Positions 53,788-62,533 of a stretch of DNA of 64,000 bases are shown piece after piece (position 1 is the first letter of the stretch; every line of letters begins with the position of its first letter). The notes below the pieces were generated by a model. That model saw only the letters and a list, made by a program, of their open reading frames with translations. It ran no database searches and was not told where the DNA came from. Made by a program: the position numbers and the translations under genes. The stretch lies in contig JAPOWW010000004.1 in the NCBI GenBank assembly GCA_026707405.1, positions 62,001 through 126,000 of the forward strand, written 5' to 3'. This stretch comes from Chloroflexota bacterium (GTDB taxonomy: Bacteria > Chloroflexota > UBA11872 > VXNJ01).

Positions 53788-56700
53788 GGCTTCGATGTCG
53801 GCGCCGTTGTCGAGAAGGGTCTGGATGACGGTCGGATTCTCGCTCCTGCGCGCCGCCGAATGAAGGGGCGTTTCGCCATCGTCGGTCTTCGCCTCGATAT
53901 CGGCACCGTAGTCGAGAAGGGTCTGGATGACGGCCGGGTTTTCGTTTATGGCGGCGGCGAAGTGCAAGGGGGTTGTGCCGTCGCTGGCCTTTGCCTCGAT
54001 GTCAGCGCCGTGGTCGAGTAGCAGTTCCGTGACCGCCTGCTCCGAATTCCCAGCGGCCATGTGCAAAGGGGTCGAGCCGTCGACGCTCTTGGCTTCGACG
54101 TCGGCTCCCCGGTCCAGCAGCAAGGCCGGGAGTGCCGGATCTGGGACGAGTGCCGCCAAGAATAGCGGAGTCCAGGCCTGATCAGTCTTGGCTTCGATAT
54201 CGGCCCCGCGGTCCAGCAGCAACTCTACAACCGCCTGCTTGTCTCTAACCACGGCGAAGTGCAAGGGCGTCGAGCCGCCTGGGCCCTTCGACTGAATGTT
54301 GGCGCCATGGTCCAGCAATACCTCCACGACCGACGCTTCCACATTTTCTGTCACCGCACCGAATAGAGGAGTCAAGCCGTTGCTGTCCGCAGCTTCAATG
54401 TCGGCTCCACGGTCAATCAGCAACGCCACGACCGAGGGATGGCCGGTTCTTGCGGCCGCAAACAAGGGGGACTGCCCCTCATCGTCATGAGCCTCTATGT
54501 CGGCTCCGCGGTCCAACAGCAACCCTGCGACCGCGGGCGAGGAGTTGAAAGCCGCCGCCACATGCAGGGGGGTCATGCCTTCAACGCGTTTGGCTTCGAT
54601 GTTGGCTCCACGATCCAAGAGTAGGGCGAAGATCGCCGGCTCTTCGTTATTGGCCGCGGCAGTATGCAGCGGCGTTCTGCCGAACTGATCGGTCGCTTCG
54701 ATGTCGGCGCCACGATCCAGCAGCAACGCTACGACCGCGGGCGAGGAGTTGTGTGCCGCCGCCGCATGCAGAGGGTTCCAGCCGTAACGGTCGCTTGCGC
54801 TGATGTCGGCTCCGCGGTCGATAAGCAACCCGACGATTGACGCATGCCGGCTGTATCTTGCCGCCATGTGCAAGGGGGTCCAGCCGTCGTCGTTATTGGC
54901 TTGGACGACGGCTCCGCAGTCCAATCTGGTGTTAACTTCGTCCAGACTCGCATCACGCCAGAAGTCGGCGTTTAACCAACTTTCACCCGGTTCGGTGAGA
55001 CATTCCCTGGCGCCGTGCTCTCGCAACACTTGGATGGCTGCCTGATTGTCGCTGAGAATCGCAAGGTCGAGAGGCGTTTCACCGTCGTCGGTTCGCGCTT
55101 CGATGTCGGCGCCGTTGTCGAGCAGTGCTTGGATGGCAGCCGAATTGTGGTTGTAGCGCGCCCCGTAGTGAAGGGGTGTGTAACCGTTTGCGGTCATTGC
55201 CTCGATGTTGGCGCCGTTGTCGAACAGGATCTGAAGTATCACTGGGTTTCCGTTGTGGGCTGCCGCAGAATGCAAGGGTGTCGAGCCGGCGTCGGTCTTT
55301 GCGTTGATGTCGGCGCCATTGGCGAGCAGTGTCTGGATAACTGCGGGGCTTTCGTTGTTTCCCGACGCAAGGTGCAGAGGCGTGAAGCCTTCGGCACCCT
55401 TCGCCTGGATGTTAGCGCCGTGGTCGAGCAGCATCTGGATGACGGCCGGTTTTCGATTATGAAGAACAGCCCAATGGAGGGGTGTGGCCCCAGTTTTGTC
55501 GGCCATTGCTTCGATGTTTGCTCCACCGTCTAGCAGGACCTGGGCGACCCGGGGGTTTTCGTTGAAGACTACGGCCATATGCAGGGGAGTGATGCTCTCG
55601 TCGTCCTTGGCGTCGACGTTCGCGCCGTATTCGACCAGCGTCTGAACCACCGCAGGATTCCCGTGGAAGGCTGCCGTATGCAGAGGCGTATTATCCTGAA
55701 GATCCTTCGCCTCGACGTCGGCGCCGTTGTCGAGGAGCGTTCGGACGACAGCCAGATTGTCGTTGTGGACGATGGCAATATGCAGGGGCGTTCGACCGTC
55801 TCTAGTGGTCATAGCGTCGACGTTTGCGCCGCCGTCGAGCAGCACCTGAATAGCGGCGGGATTTTCGTTCCGACTGGCCGCGAAATGCAGGGGCGTGAAG
55901 CCACCAGCGGCTATTGCCTCGACGTCGGCACCGTGATTGAGCAGCGTCTCGACCACCTGCGGATTGACGTTACCGCCCGCGGCGACATGCAGTGGGGTGA
56001 GGCCGTCGCTATTGGTGGTCGCTTCGACGTTTGCTCCGCGATGCAGCAGCGCCTCGGTGATTGCTGGGTTTTGGTTGAACTGTGCAGCGGCATGCAGGGG
56101 GGTATTGCCGTTCTTGGCCCTTGCCTCGATATTGGCACTGTGGTTGAGGAGCGTCTGGACGATCAGCGGATTGTCGTTTCCGGCTGCGGCAGTATGTAGA
56201 GGGGTGAGGACGTCGTCATTGGTAGTCGCTTCGACGTTTGCTCCGCGATGCAGCAGCGCCTGGACGACTGCCGGATTGTTGTTTGCCGCGGCGGCAACAT
56301 GCAGGGGTGTGAAGCCGTCCCGGGCCTTGGCGTTCGTGTGCGCGCCGTGATCGAGTAACGCCAGAACTACCGCTGGATCGACATTGAGCGCTGCGGCCAG
56401 ATGCAGGGTAGTAAAGCCCCGTTCGCCTCTGGCATTGACGTTTGCGCCGCAGTCGAGCTCCAATCGCACTTCCTCGACGCTCGCGCCGCGCCAGAAGTCG
56501 TTACTCAGCCAGTCAGCCGACGCGTCGGTGTGACACGGGTTGACCGTAGGTTCGGAGGTCGGTGTGGGGGACGGCGAGGGCGTTGGACTAGGCGTGGGCG
56601 TTGCGGTGGGCTGTGGTGTGGGAATGGGTGTAGAGGTCGGCTGCGGTGAAGGGGTGGCTGTGGGTTGGGGCGTTGGTGTGGGGGTCGGCTGCGGCGCGGG

Positions 56701-56865
56701 GACAGCAGTAGGCGTGTCGGCGGGCAATGCGACGGTCGCAGGCTCTTGGGTTTCGTCACATGCGGCCAGCAAGATGGCTGCGAGGGCCAGCACCAGGCAC
56801 CATCGTGCCAGCGGACGGCGCAATGGGCCTTGGGTTGGAAATGCGGACCGGGAAGATGACCGCAT
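53692..56865 (-). CDS. Giant ankyrin lipoprotein 3 with internal second header
   Basis: About 1057 residues from ATG 56865, which has GAGG six bases before it; the frame opens at 56928. The leader LARWCLVLALAAILLAAC is followed by a long PTPTPQPTATPSPQPTS-type linker of about 70 residues, the header DWLSNDFWRGASVEEVRLEL and 14 repeats ending LREHGARE. A second header, SWLNADFWRDASLDEVNTRL, then starts a further 12 repeats that end LREHGADE. The two halves look like two family members joined end to end. The acting site is outside the cell membrane if the lipobox works. Confidence 0.87.
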   Translation of the reverse strand: MRSSSRSAFPTQGPLRRPLARWCLVLALAAILLAACDETQEPATVALPADTPTAVPAPQPTPTPTPQPTATPSPQPTSTPIPTPQPTATPTPSPTPSPSPTPTSEPTVNPCHTDASADWLSNDFWRGASVEEVRLELDCGANVNARGERGFTTLHLAAALNVDPAVVLALLDHGAHTNAKARDGFTPLHVAAAANNNPAVVQALLHRGANVEATTNDDVLTPLHTAAAGNDNPLIVQTLLNHSANIEARAKNGNTPLHAAAQFNQNPAITEALLHRGANVEATTNSDGLTPLHVAAGGNVNPQVVETLLNHGADVEAIAAGGFTPLHFAASRNENPAAIQVLLDGGANVDAMTTRDGRTPLHIAIVHNDNLAVVRTLLDNGADVEAKDLQDNTPLHTAAFHGNPAVVQTLVEYGANVDAKDDESITPLHMAVVFNENPRVAQVLLDGGANIEAMADKTGATPLHWAVLHNRKPAVIQMLLDHGANIQAKGAEGFTPLHLASGNNESPAVIQTLLANGADINAKTDAGSTPLHSAAAHNGNPVILQILFDNGANIEAMTANGYTPLHYGARYNHNSAAIQALLDNGADIEARTDDGETPLDLAILSDNQAAIQVLREHGARECLTEPGESWLNADFWRDASLDEVNTRLDCGAVVQANNDDGWTPLHMAARYSRHASIVGLLIDRGADISASDRYGWNPLHAAAAHNSSPAVVALLLDRGADIEATDQFGRTPLHTAAANNEEPAIFALLLDRGANIEAKRVEGMTPLHVAAAFNSSPAVAGLLLDRGADIEAHDDEGQSPLFAAARTGHPSVVALLIDRGADIEAADSNGLTPLFGAVTENVEASVVEVLLDHGANIQSKGPGGSTPLHFAVVRDKQAVVELLLDRGADIEAKTDQAWTPLFLAALVPDPALPALLLDRGADVEAKSVDGSTPLHMAAGNSEQAVTELLLDHGADIEAKASDGTTPLHFAAAINENPAVIQTLLDYGADIEAKTDDGETPLHSAARRSENPTVIQTLLDNGADIEAKTNDGKTALDLAIESDNSAAIKVLREHGADE

Positions 56866-56949
56866 CTGGAGCCTCGGTGCCAACGAATTAAGGCATCCGG
56901 CGCCGCGGGACGGGCGGGTTGAGGTCACCGTGAGGCAGGGCGTCGTTCA

Positions 56950-58596
56950 TTAGTCTGCGCCGTGTTCTCGCAGTATTTGTATGGCGTCCGAGTTGTCCGA
57001 TTCGATTGCAAGGTCGAGCGCTGTTTTGCCGCCGTTGGTCTGTGCATCGATGTCTGCGCCACGGTCGAGGAGAGTCTGGATGACGGCGGGATTTTGGGTG
57101 AAGATTGCCGCGAAGTGCAACGGCGTTTCGCCGCCATCGGTTTTCGCCTCGATGTCCGCGCCGTGGTCGAGGAGTGTATGGATGACCGCCGAATCGGTGT
57201 TCCGTGCCGCCAAGAGATGCAGAGGCGTGACGCCGCCGCCGCCCTTAGCGTGGATATTCGCGCCGTTGTCGAGTAGAGCTTGGATGATCGCTGGATTCTC
57301 GTTGAAGGCCGCCATGTGTAGCGGAGTTTCGCCGCGATCGGCTTTCGACTCGATATCCGCGCCGTGGTCGAGGAGTGTCTGGGTGACCGCCGACTGGCTG
57401 TTCAGCGCCGTCGCGAGATGCAGTGGCGTCAACCCCTCGTCGTTCTTTGCCTCTACATCGGCGCCGTTGTCGAGCAGCGTCTGGACTATCGCCGGGTTAT
57501 TGTTACTGCCCGCGGCACGATGCAGAGAGGTTGAACCGTTATCGGTTTTTGCGTCAATTTCCGCGCCGTTGTCGAGCAGCGTCTGGACGACCTCAGGATT
57601 GCGGTTCCCTAGCGCCGCGCCATGCAGAGGGGTCTCGCCCCGTTCGTTCTTTGTTTCGATGATTGCTCCACGCCCGAGCAAGGCTTCGATGATCGCCTGA
57701 TTAGTGTTGAGAAGCGCCGCGAGATGCAAGGGGGTAGAGCCGTCGTCGGTCTTCGCCTCAATGTTGGCGCCGTGATCGAGTCGCGCGTTGACAACCCTCG
57801 AACTCCTGTCCCAGGACGCCGCGAAATGCAGGGGCGTATTGCCGTCCTGGTTGTTGGCTTCGGTGTCGGCCCCTTTGTCCAGCAGCGCCTGGACAACCGT
57901 CGTGTCGCCGTCTCGGATTACCGTTATCACTACCGCGACGTACAGGAGGGGCTCACCGTCGTCGGTCGGTAGTTCCAGGTTTGCGCCTGACTCGATCAGC
58001 GCCAGAGCGATTGCCGGGTTTTCGTTCTTCGGTATCGCCACATGCAGCGGAGTTTCACCGTCGTCGTTCTTTGCGTCGACGATTGCCCCGTGATCCAGCA
58101 GAACCTGGACGACCGCCGGGTTTTCGGCGAGTCTTGCCGCCAAATGCAGGGGTGTATCGCCTCCAGGGGCACCCGCCTGGATGTTCGCCCCGTGGTCCAG
58201 CGGCAGATCCAAGATCGCCGGATCCCGGTTGTTGCGCATGGCCACGAGAATGGGCGTGTCACCGCCACTTCCCTGAGCGTTTGCGTTTGCGCCGCAGGCC
58301 AACTCGGCGCGCACATCGTCGATGGTTGCCTCCATCCAGAACTCCCAGCTCAGCAACCGAGCGTCTGTGTCGGTCGGGCAAGAGGTGGCTGTGGGTTGGG
58401 GTGTTGGTGTGGGGGTCGGCTGCGACGCGGGGACAGCCGTAGGCGTGTCGGCGGGCAAGGCGACAGTCGCCGGGTCTTGGGTTTCATCACATGCTGCCAG
58501 CAAGATGGCTGCGAGGACCAGCACCAGGCACCAACGTGCCAGCGGTCGGCCCAATGGGGCTTGGGTACGAAATGCGGACAAGGAAGATAATCGCAT
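56950..58596 (-). CDS. Secreted ankyrin-repeat lipoprotein 4
   Basis: A 548-residue protein with lipobox leader LARWCLVLVLAAILLAAC and linker (ASQPTPTPTPQPTATS) almost identical to lipoprotein 3. The header RLLSWEFWMEATIDDVRAEL and the first six repeats instead match lipoprotein 2, including one irregular longer repeat (VITVIRDGDTTVVQALL here, IATTRAGDSTVVQALL there). Thirteen repeats end in LREHGAD. It is the most upstream gene of the cluster on the minus strand, so a promoter for the cluster is expected near 58600-58680. Confidence 0.87.
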   Translation of the reverse strand: MRLSSLSAFRTQAPLGRPLARWCLVLVLAAILLAACDETQDPATVALPADTPTAVPASQPTPTPTPQPTATSCPTDTDARLLSWEFWMEATIDDVRAELACGANANAQGSGGDTPILVAMRNNRDPAILDLPLDHGANIQAGAPGGDTPLHLAARLAENPAVVQVLLDHGAIVDAKNDDGETPLHVAIPKNENPAIALALIESGANLELPTDDGEPLLYVAVVITVIRDGDTTVVQALLDKGADTEANNQDGNTPLHFAASWDRSSRVVNARLDHGANIEAKTDDGSTPLHLAALLNTNQAIIEALLGRGAIIETKNERGETPLHGAALGNRNPEVVQTLLDNGAEIDAKTDNGSTSLHRAAGSNNNPAIVQTLLDNGADVEAKNDEGLTPLHLATALNSQSAVTQTLLDHGADIESKADRGETPLHMAAFNENPAIIQALLDNGANIHAKGGGGVTPLHLLAARNTDSAVIHTLLDHGADIEAKTDGGETPLHFAAIFTQNPAVIQTLLDRGADIDAQTNGGKTALDLAIESDNSDAIQILREHGAD

Positions 58597-58680
58597 TCAG
58601 GACTTCATGCTCGGAGTTAAAGCCTATAAACAGATACTATCGGCATGGCAGCGCCGCGATAGGTTGGCGAGTTGCCGGTC

Positions 58681-60006
58681 TCAGGGGTAGCGGGAGTCGA
58701 TCGACACGCCTTGGCCGCCGCCGACAATGGTCGCCGACGGTGGGTTGCGGCGGGCGGCGGCGCGGGCGAATTCGGCTGTCAACAGGACGCCGACCAAACT
58801 CACGACCGCGGCCACGCCGAACATCGCGGTGAAGCCGACAGCGCTGACAAGAGCGCCCGCGGCTATTGGCGCCGCAACGATAAACAGTCCCGAGGTGAGG
58901 CTGTGGGTGGCGTAGTAGGTTGGCCGCCTGGCTGAAGGCGACAGATGGAGGATCACCGAGACTTCGGAGATCATGAACGTGGACATGGTCAGTCCGGCGG
59001 CGCAAATTGCGATGTATATCCCGGCGATGCTACCCGTGAGAAAGGCAACCAGCAGCCCGGTTACGGCGATAATCGAACCGTAGAGAGGCATCCATCTGGC
59101 GCTGACGCGGTCGCCGAGCGCGCCGAATCCGAGGCTTCCGATCAACTGGCTGGCCACGAGGACGGCGGCGAGCCGCACGGCGTCGGCGTCGGACGCCCCC
59201 AAATCGCGCACCGCAAACACGGTGAAGAATGCGAAGGCGGACATGCCCCACATGACGACAACCCGCGACGCCCCGTAGCGCAAGAACACTCGGTCGGCTC
59301 GATACAGGGCGGGAATACCTTTTATCGTCTCGACGAATCCGAGTCCGGAGCGCTTGCGTGGAGTCGTGGGCTGCTCAACGAGGAGGAAGAAGAGGCTCGC
59401 GCCCGCCGCGAAAAGCCCTCCGGCTACGACCATGGAGAATCCGAACCCGTTGGGGAAGGCGTTATCGCCCATCAGCCGTGAGGCCAGCGTGATCGCCGCC
59501 GCGCCTAACAGTCCGCCCGCCGCGTGGCTTGACCCGAGAAAACGGCTCTGGACGCGCGGGTCGATGACCTTGCCGATTACATCGATCCAGGCCGTGTGGG
59601 CGAGTCCGATCGATCCCATAAACGCCAGGACCGCCGGAAAAAAGAGAAGCAGGACAATAATGCGATGGTCCTCGGCGGCGGCCACGACGACGCCACCGAA
59701 CGCCATGAACACCGCCGATCCGAAAAACAGATGCCGCGCGATGTGGCTCTTCTTGACAGGCTTTCCTTCGTAGATGCCTGGCCCCAGCGCCTGGGGCAGC
59801 GTGAAGCTCAGACCCCAAACCGCCGGCACGGCCCCGACCAGGATGAGGGAGTCCGTGAGATGGCTCATGAACAGCGGCATGATGGTGACCGACGAGACGA
59901 GACTCATCCCGACGATGGATATCGAGCCGCTCGCAAACAGCAGGGCGAAGTTTCGGACGCGGTGGCTCGCGGTGTCGCCGGCGAGCGGTGCTTGCGTTAC
60001 GGCCAT
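58681..60006 (-). CDS. Major facilitator superfamily transporter
   Basis: A 441-residue membrane protein with about twelve helices. It shows the MFS halves with VTIMPLFMSHLTDS early, GPGIYEGKPVKKSHIARHLFFG after helix 2, a central loop with VEQPTTPRKRSGLGF, and LGFGALGDRVSARWMPLYG, the second-half loop motif. Substrate unknown. It is read in the same direction as the deacetylase-like gene upstream, about 55 bases away, and may be co-transcribed with it. Confidence 0.82.
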   Translation of the reverse strand: MAVTQAPLAGDTASHRVRNFALLFASGSISIVGMSLVSSVTIMPLFMSHLTDSLILVGAVPAVWGLSFTLPQALGPGIYEGKPVKKSHIARHLFFGSAVFMAFGGVVVAAAEDHRIIVLLLFFPAVLAFMGSIGLAHTAWIDVIGKVIDPRVQSRFLGSSHAAGGLLGAAAITLASRLMGDNAFPNGFGFSMVVAGGLFAAGASLFFLLVEQPTTPRKRSGLGFVETIKGIPALYRADRVFLRYGASRVVVMWGMSAFAFFTVFAVRDLGASDADAVRLAAVLVASQLIGSLGFGALGDRVSARWMPLYGSIIAVTGLLVAFLTGSIAGIYIAICAAGLTMSTFMISEVSVILHLSPSARRPTYYATHSLTSGLFIVAAPIAAGALVSAVGFTAMFGVAAVVSLVGVLLTAEFARAAARRNPPSATIVGGGQGVSIDSRYP

Positions 60007-60061
60007 TGTCGGGACGCGCGGTTGAGTGGCGGAGGTCAGCCGGCGTCGCTCAACGGGCTCT

Positions 60062-60982
60062 TCAACCGGCCCGCAGCATTTTCACGGCGTCGCGCACCGT
60101 ACCCACGTGGACCTTCTCCGGTTTCGAGCGCGCGCGTTCCAGAAGCGCCGGCAGCGCCCGGTTTTCGGGATCGTGCAGGTAGTGTGAGTAAGGATGCCAG
60201 GTGGGGACCCAAAGAAGCCTGTTTTCGTAGGCGAAGTCGAGCGCCGCAAGGTTGTATTCGATCCAGCCGTCGAGCGCGTCTTCGTCCGTCCAAGGGCACT
60301 TCCATCCTTGGGACACAGGCTTGTGACCGGACTCGGCGCGCCACTGGTCGTAGGCTTCCTGATCAACGCATCTGAAGCTGTCGAAGTAGCCGCGGTCCAT
60401 CCAGCCCTGGATGGGAAGCTCGATCAGGCCGGTGGGATAGGCGTAGGCCGTGAGACGCGACGGCGCGGCGGCGTCGTAGTCGAGTCCGTCTTGTCCCATT
60501 GTGACGTCCATGTGGCAGGTCACCCAGCGGAACCCGTTTTTCAGAATCGCGCGCTGGTTGTCTTCGAGGCCGTGCAAACCGTCAGGTTCGCCGCCGGGAC
60601 CGCGGAGCACCGTTGACTTACAGTCGAGCCGCTGTTGGAGGAGGCGGTTGGTCAGCGCAAGCTCGGCGTCGAGCTTGTGGAAATCGGGCGTGGCGAGGCG
60701 GATATGGCTGTAGGTGTGACTATCGACAACGTGTCCCCGGCGCAGTATTTCTTGCAGATATCCAACGTCTTCCTCTTCCAGCCCGTTACCGACGTGGAAG
60801 AAGTGAAGCTGCACGCCGAAGTCTTCGGCGGTCTGACAAAGGCGCAGAGCGTAGTCCTGCACGGGGGCCATGATGCGGCCGTGATTGACACTGACCGGAG
60901 AGTAACCTGCGCACATTTCCAGGTCGTAGCTGAGAGCAACGACGCATCGAACGCCTTCGGGGAACTCAACGCGAACTTCCAT
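60062..60982 (-). CDS. Polysaccharide deacetylase (NodB-like) family protein
   Basis: A metal-dependent deacetylase-fold protein of about 306 residues. The first catalytic block is CVVALSYDLEM, where the usual TFDDG-like D-D pair is altered to YDLE. The metal histidines are in HVVDSHTYSHIRLA (H-x3-H) and the third block is VLRGPGGEPDGL. Further on WVTCHMDVTMGQDG and PTWHPYSHYLHD could hold substrate or metal residues. Cytoplasmic, as no signal is seen. The natural substrate is unclear; relatives act on N-acyl sugars or, in the purine branch, on allantoin. ATG 60982 follows AAAGG; 61003 is possible. Confidence 0.75.
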   Translation of the reverse strand: MEVRVEFPEGVRCVVALSYDLEMCAGYSPVSVNHGRIMAPVQDYALRLCQTAEDFGVQLHFFHVGNGLEEEDVGYLQEILRRGHVVDSHTYSHIRLATPDFHKLDAELALTNRLLQQRLDCKSTVLRGPGGEPDGLHGLEDNQRAILKNGFRWVTCHMDVTMGQDGLDYDAAAPSRLTAYAYPTGLIELPIQGWMDRGYFDSFRCVDQEAYDQWRAESGHKPVSQGWKCPWTDEDALDGWIEYNLAALDFAYENRLLWVPTWHPYSHYLHDPENRALPALLERARSKPEKVHVGTVRDAVKMLRAG

Positions 60983-61113
60983 CACACCATCCCTTTGCTC
61001 CACAAATCAGGCACGTGCATATAAGCGGCAATGCTCCAAACCGTCAAACGGCGGCTGGCGGTCGGCGCGAACGTATGAGTGTTGAGTGCGCGTCGAACTT
61101 CGGCGTTCATGGT

Positions 61114-62409
61114 TTATCTCAGGTTCATATCTGAAACGGCACTGGGTACAGGTCGCAGAACCGACCAGCCAATGGCCGCGGCGATCAAGAGGAGCGGTCC
61201 GAATGTGAACTGGAAAACCGTCAGACCGGTCTTTAGCGAGTAGGCATCCACCAGAAAACCGAAGAACGGGCCGGTGAAGACGGTCACAAAGCTGAAAATC
61301 ATGTTGACTACCGACAGGCAAGCCGCCCGATATTCCGACGGTACGCGGCGGTTAAGGCTGGTCTGGATGAGGGGTTCACGAAGTCCCCAATCAAGCGAGA
61401 ACATCACGAAAACGGCCGCGACCGCCAGCCACGTGGCGGTGGCGTTAACAAGTGAGAGGAGACCAGCGACGCCGACCGCCGCGGTGATGGTGATCAGCTT
61501 GCGCTCATCGCCTCTGAATGCTTCGTCGAGCCTGTGGGACACCCTTGCGACGACGGCAGCTACGGCGACGAACAGCGAGTACAGGTAGCCGATCTGGCTG
61601 GCGCTGAACCCGAAAAAAACAAGATACGGCTGGACGAACGGACGCTTCATCAACTCTGCGAAGTCGAAGATGACGAGTCCGATTACAACGATCGCGAGAA
61701 GCTCGCGGCTACCCGTTACGACCCGAAGGCTCGTATTCAGGTGGCGAAGGTGTCCCGCGAAGCTGGAGCCGATGACCGGCTCCGCAGCTCGGGTTGCGGG
61801 GAGCGTGGGTGGGTCGATCAGGAAGGCCGCCGCGAGCGCGGACGATAGATAGAAGAGGACTCCGGCCATCAGCGCCCAAGACATATCTCCGATTCCCACG
61901 ACGATGCCCGTTATCAAGGGGCCGGCAACCTGACCGGATAGCTGCCACATGAGGGCCGTGCCTATGACCCGTCGAAATGAACTCTCCCTGCCGGAGAGCT
62001 TGAGCGAGTCGTAGAGAAGCGCCGAGTCGGCGCCTGAGCTGAGCGCATGACCGAGGCCGTACGCCAAGTATCCGACGATGATGAGAGAAAAGCTGGGAGT
62101 TGAAAGGAACACGACCAATGCTGCCGCGGACAGGGTTCGGCCGGCGACCACGCTCCATTTGCGGCTCAGCCTGTCGGCCATGACGCCGGTGGGGACTTCG
62201 GACGCGAGGATCGCGATGCTGAAAAGCGACCAGAGCAGCATGATTTCGGTAACGGTAATACCGTGTTCGACGAAGTAGAGGAGAGCGATCGGGAGCCATA
62301 CATATGCGCCGAGTCCCGAAAAGAGCCGGTACAGGTAGAACTTGCGGACGTTGCCTAGCAGCGAGTCCAGTTTGACTGCCGGTTCGGAGGAAATATTGGG
62401 ATCGGGCAA
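61114..62409 (-). CDS. Major facilitator superfamily transporter
   Basis: A 431-residue membrane protein, about twelve helices, with VTEIMLLWSLFSIAILASEVPTGVMADRLSRKWSVVAGR containing the first MFS loop motif (G..ADR..RK). A second-half counterpart is ARVSHRLDEAFRGDERKL. It resembles drug-resistance-type carriers of the MFS_1 group, but the substrate cannot be told. It begins with TTG 62409. It lies upstream of the deacetylase-like gene on the same strand with about 130 bases between. Confidence 0.85.
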   Translation of the reverse strand: MPDPNISSEPAVKLDSLLGNVRKFYLYRLFSGLGAYVWLPIALLYFVEHGITVTEIMLLWSLFSIAILASEVPTGVMADRLSRKWSVVAGRTLSAAALVVFLSTPSFSLIIVGYLAYGLGHALSSGADSALLYDSLKLSGRESSFRRVIGTALMWQLSGQVAGPLITGIVVGIGDMSWALMAGVLFYLSSALAAAFLIDPPTLPATRAAEPVIGSSFAGHLRHLNTSLRVVTGSRELLAIVVIGLVIFDFAELMKRPFVQPYLVFFGFSASQIGYLYSLFVAVAAVVARVSHRLDEAFRGDERKLITITAAVGVAGLLSLVNATATWLAVAAVFVMFSLDWGLREPLIQTSLNRRVPSEYRAACLSVVNMIFSFVTVFTGPFFGFLVDAYSLKTGLTVFQFTFGPLLLIAAAIGWSVLRPVPSAVSDMNLR

Positions 62410-62533
62410 GCTCGCAACCTCAAAACCACTGCCGAACTTCGGCTTGGGCTTTGGCGATCAACTCAATACTATGAACAACCGCCGGCGGCGGCATTCCTAC
62501 ACTCCGCCGCTTTAGCTCGAAAGTGAGGGCGCA

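Noticed and set aside
50341-58596. CRISPR-like array suggested by the about 102-base periodicity
   Set aside because: The period follows the 34-codon ankyrin unit, the units diverge in a codon-wise manner, and there are no constant repeats with unique spacers.
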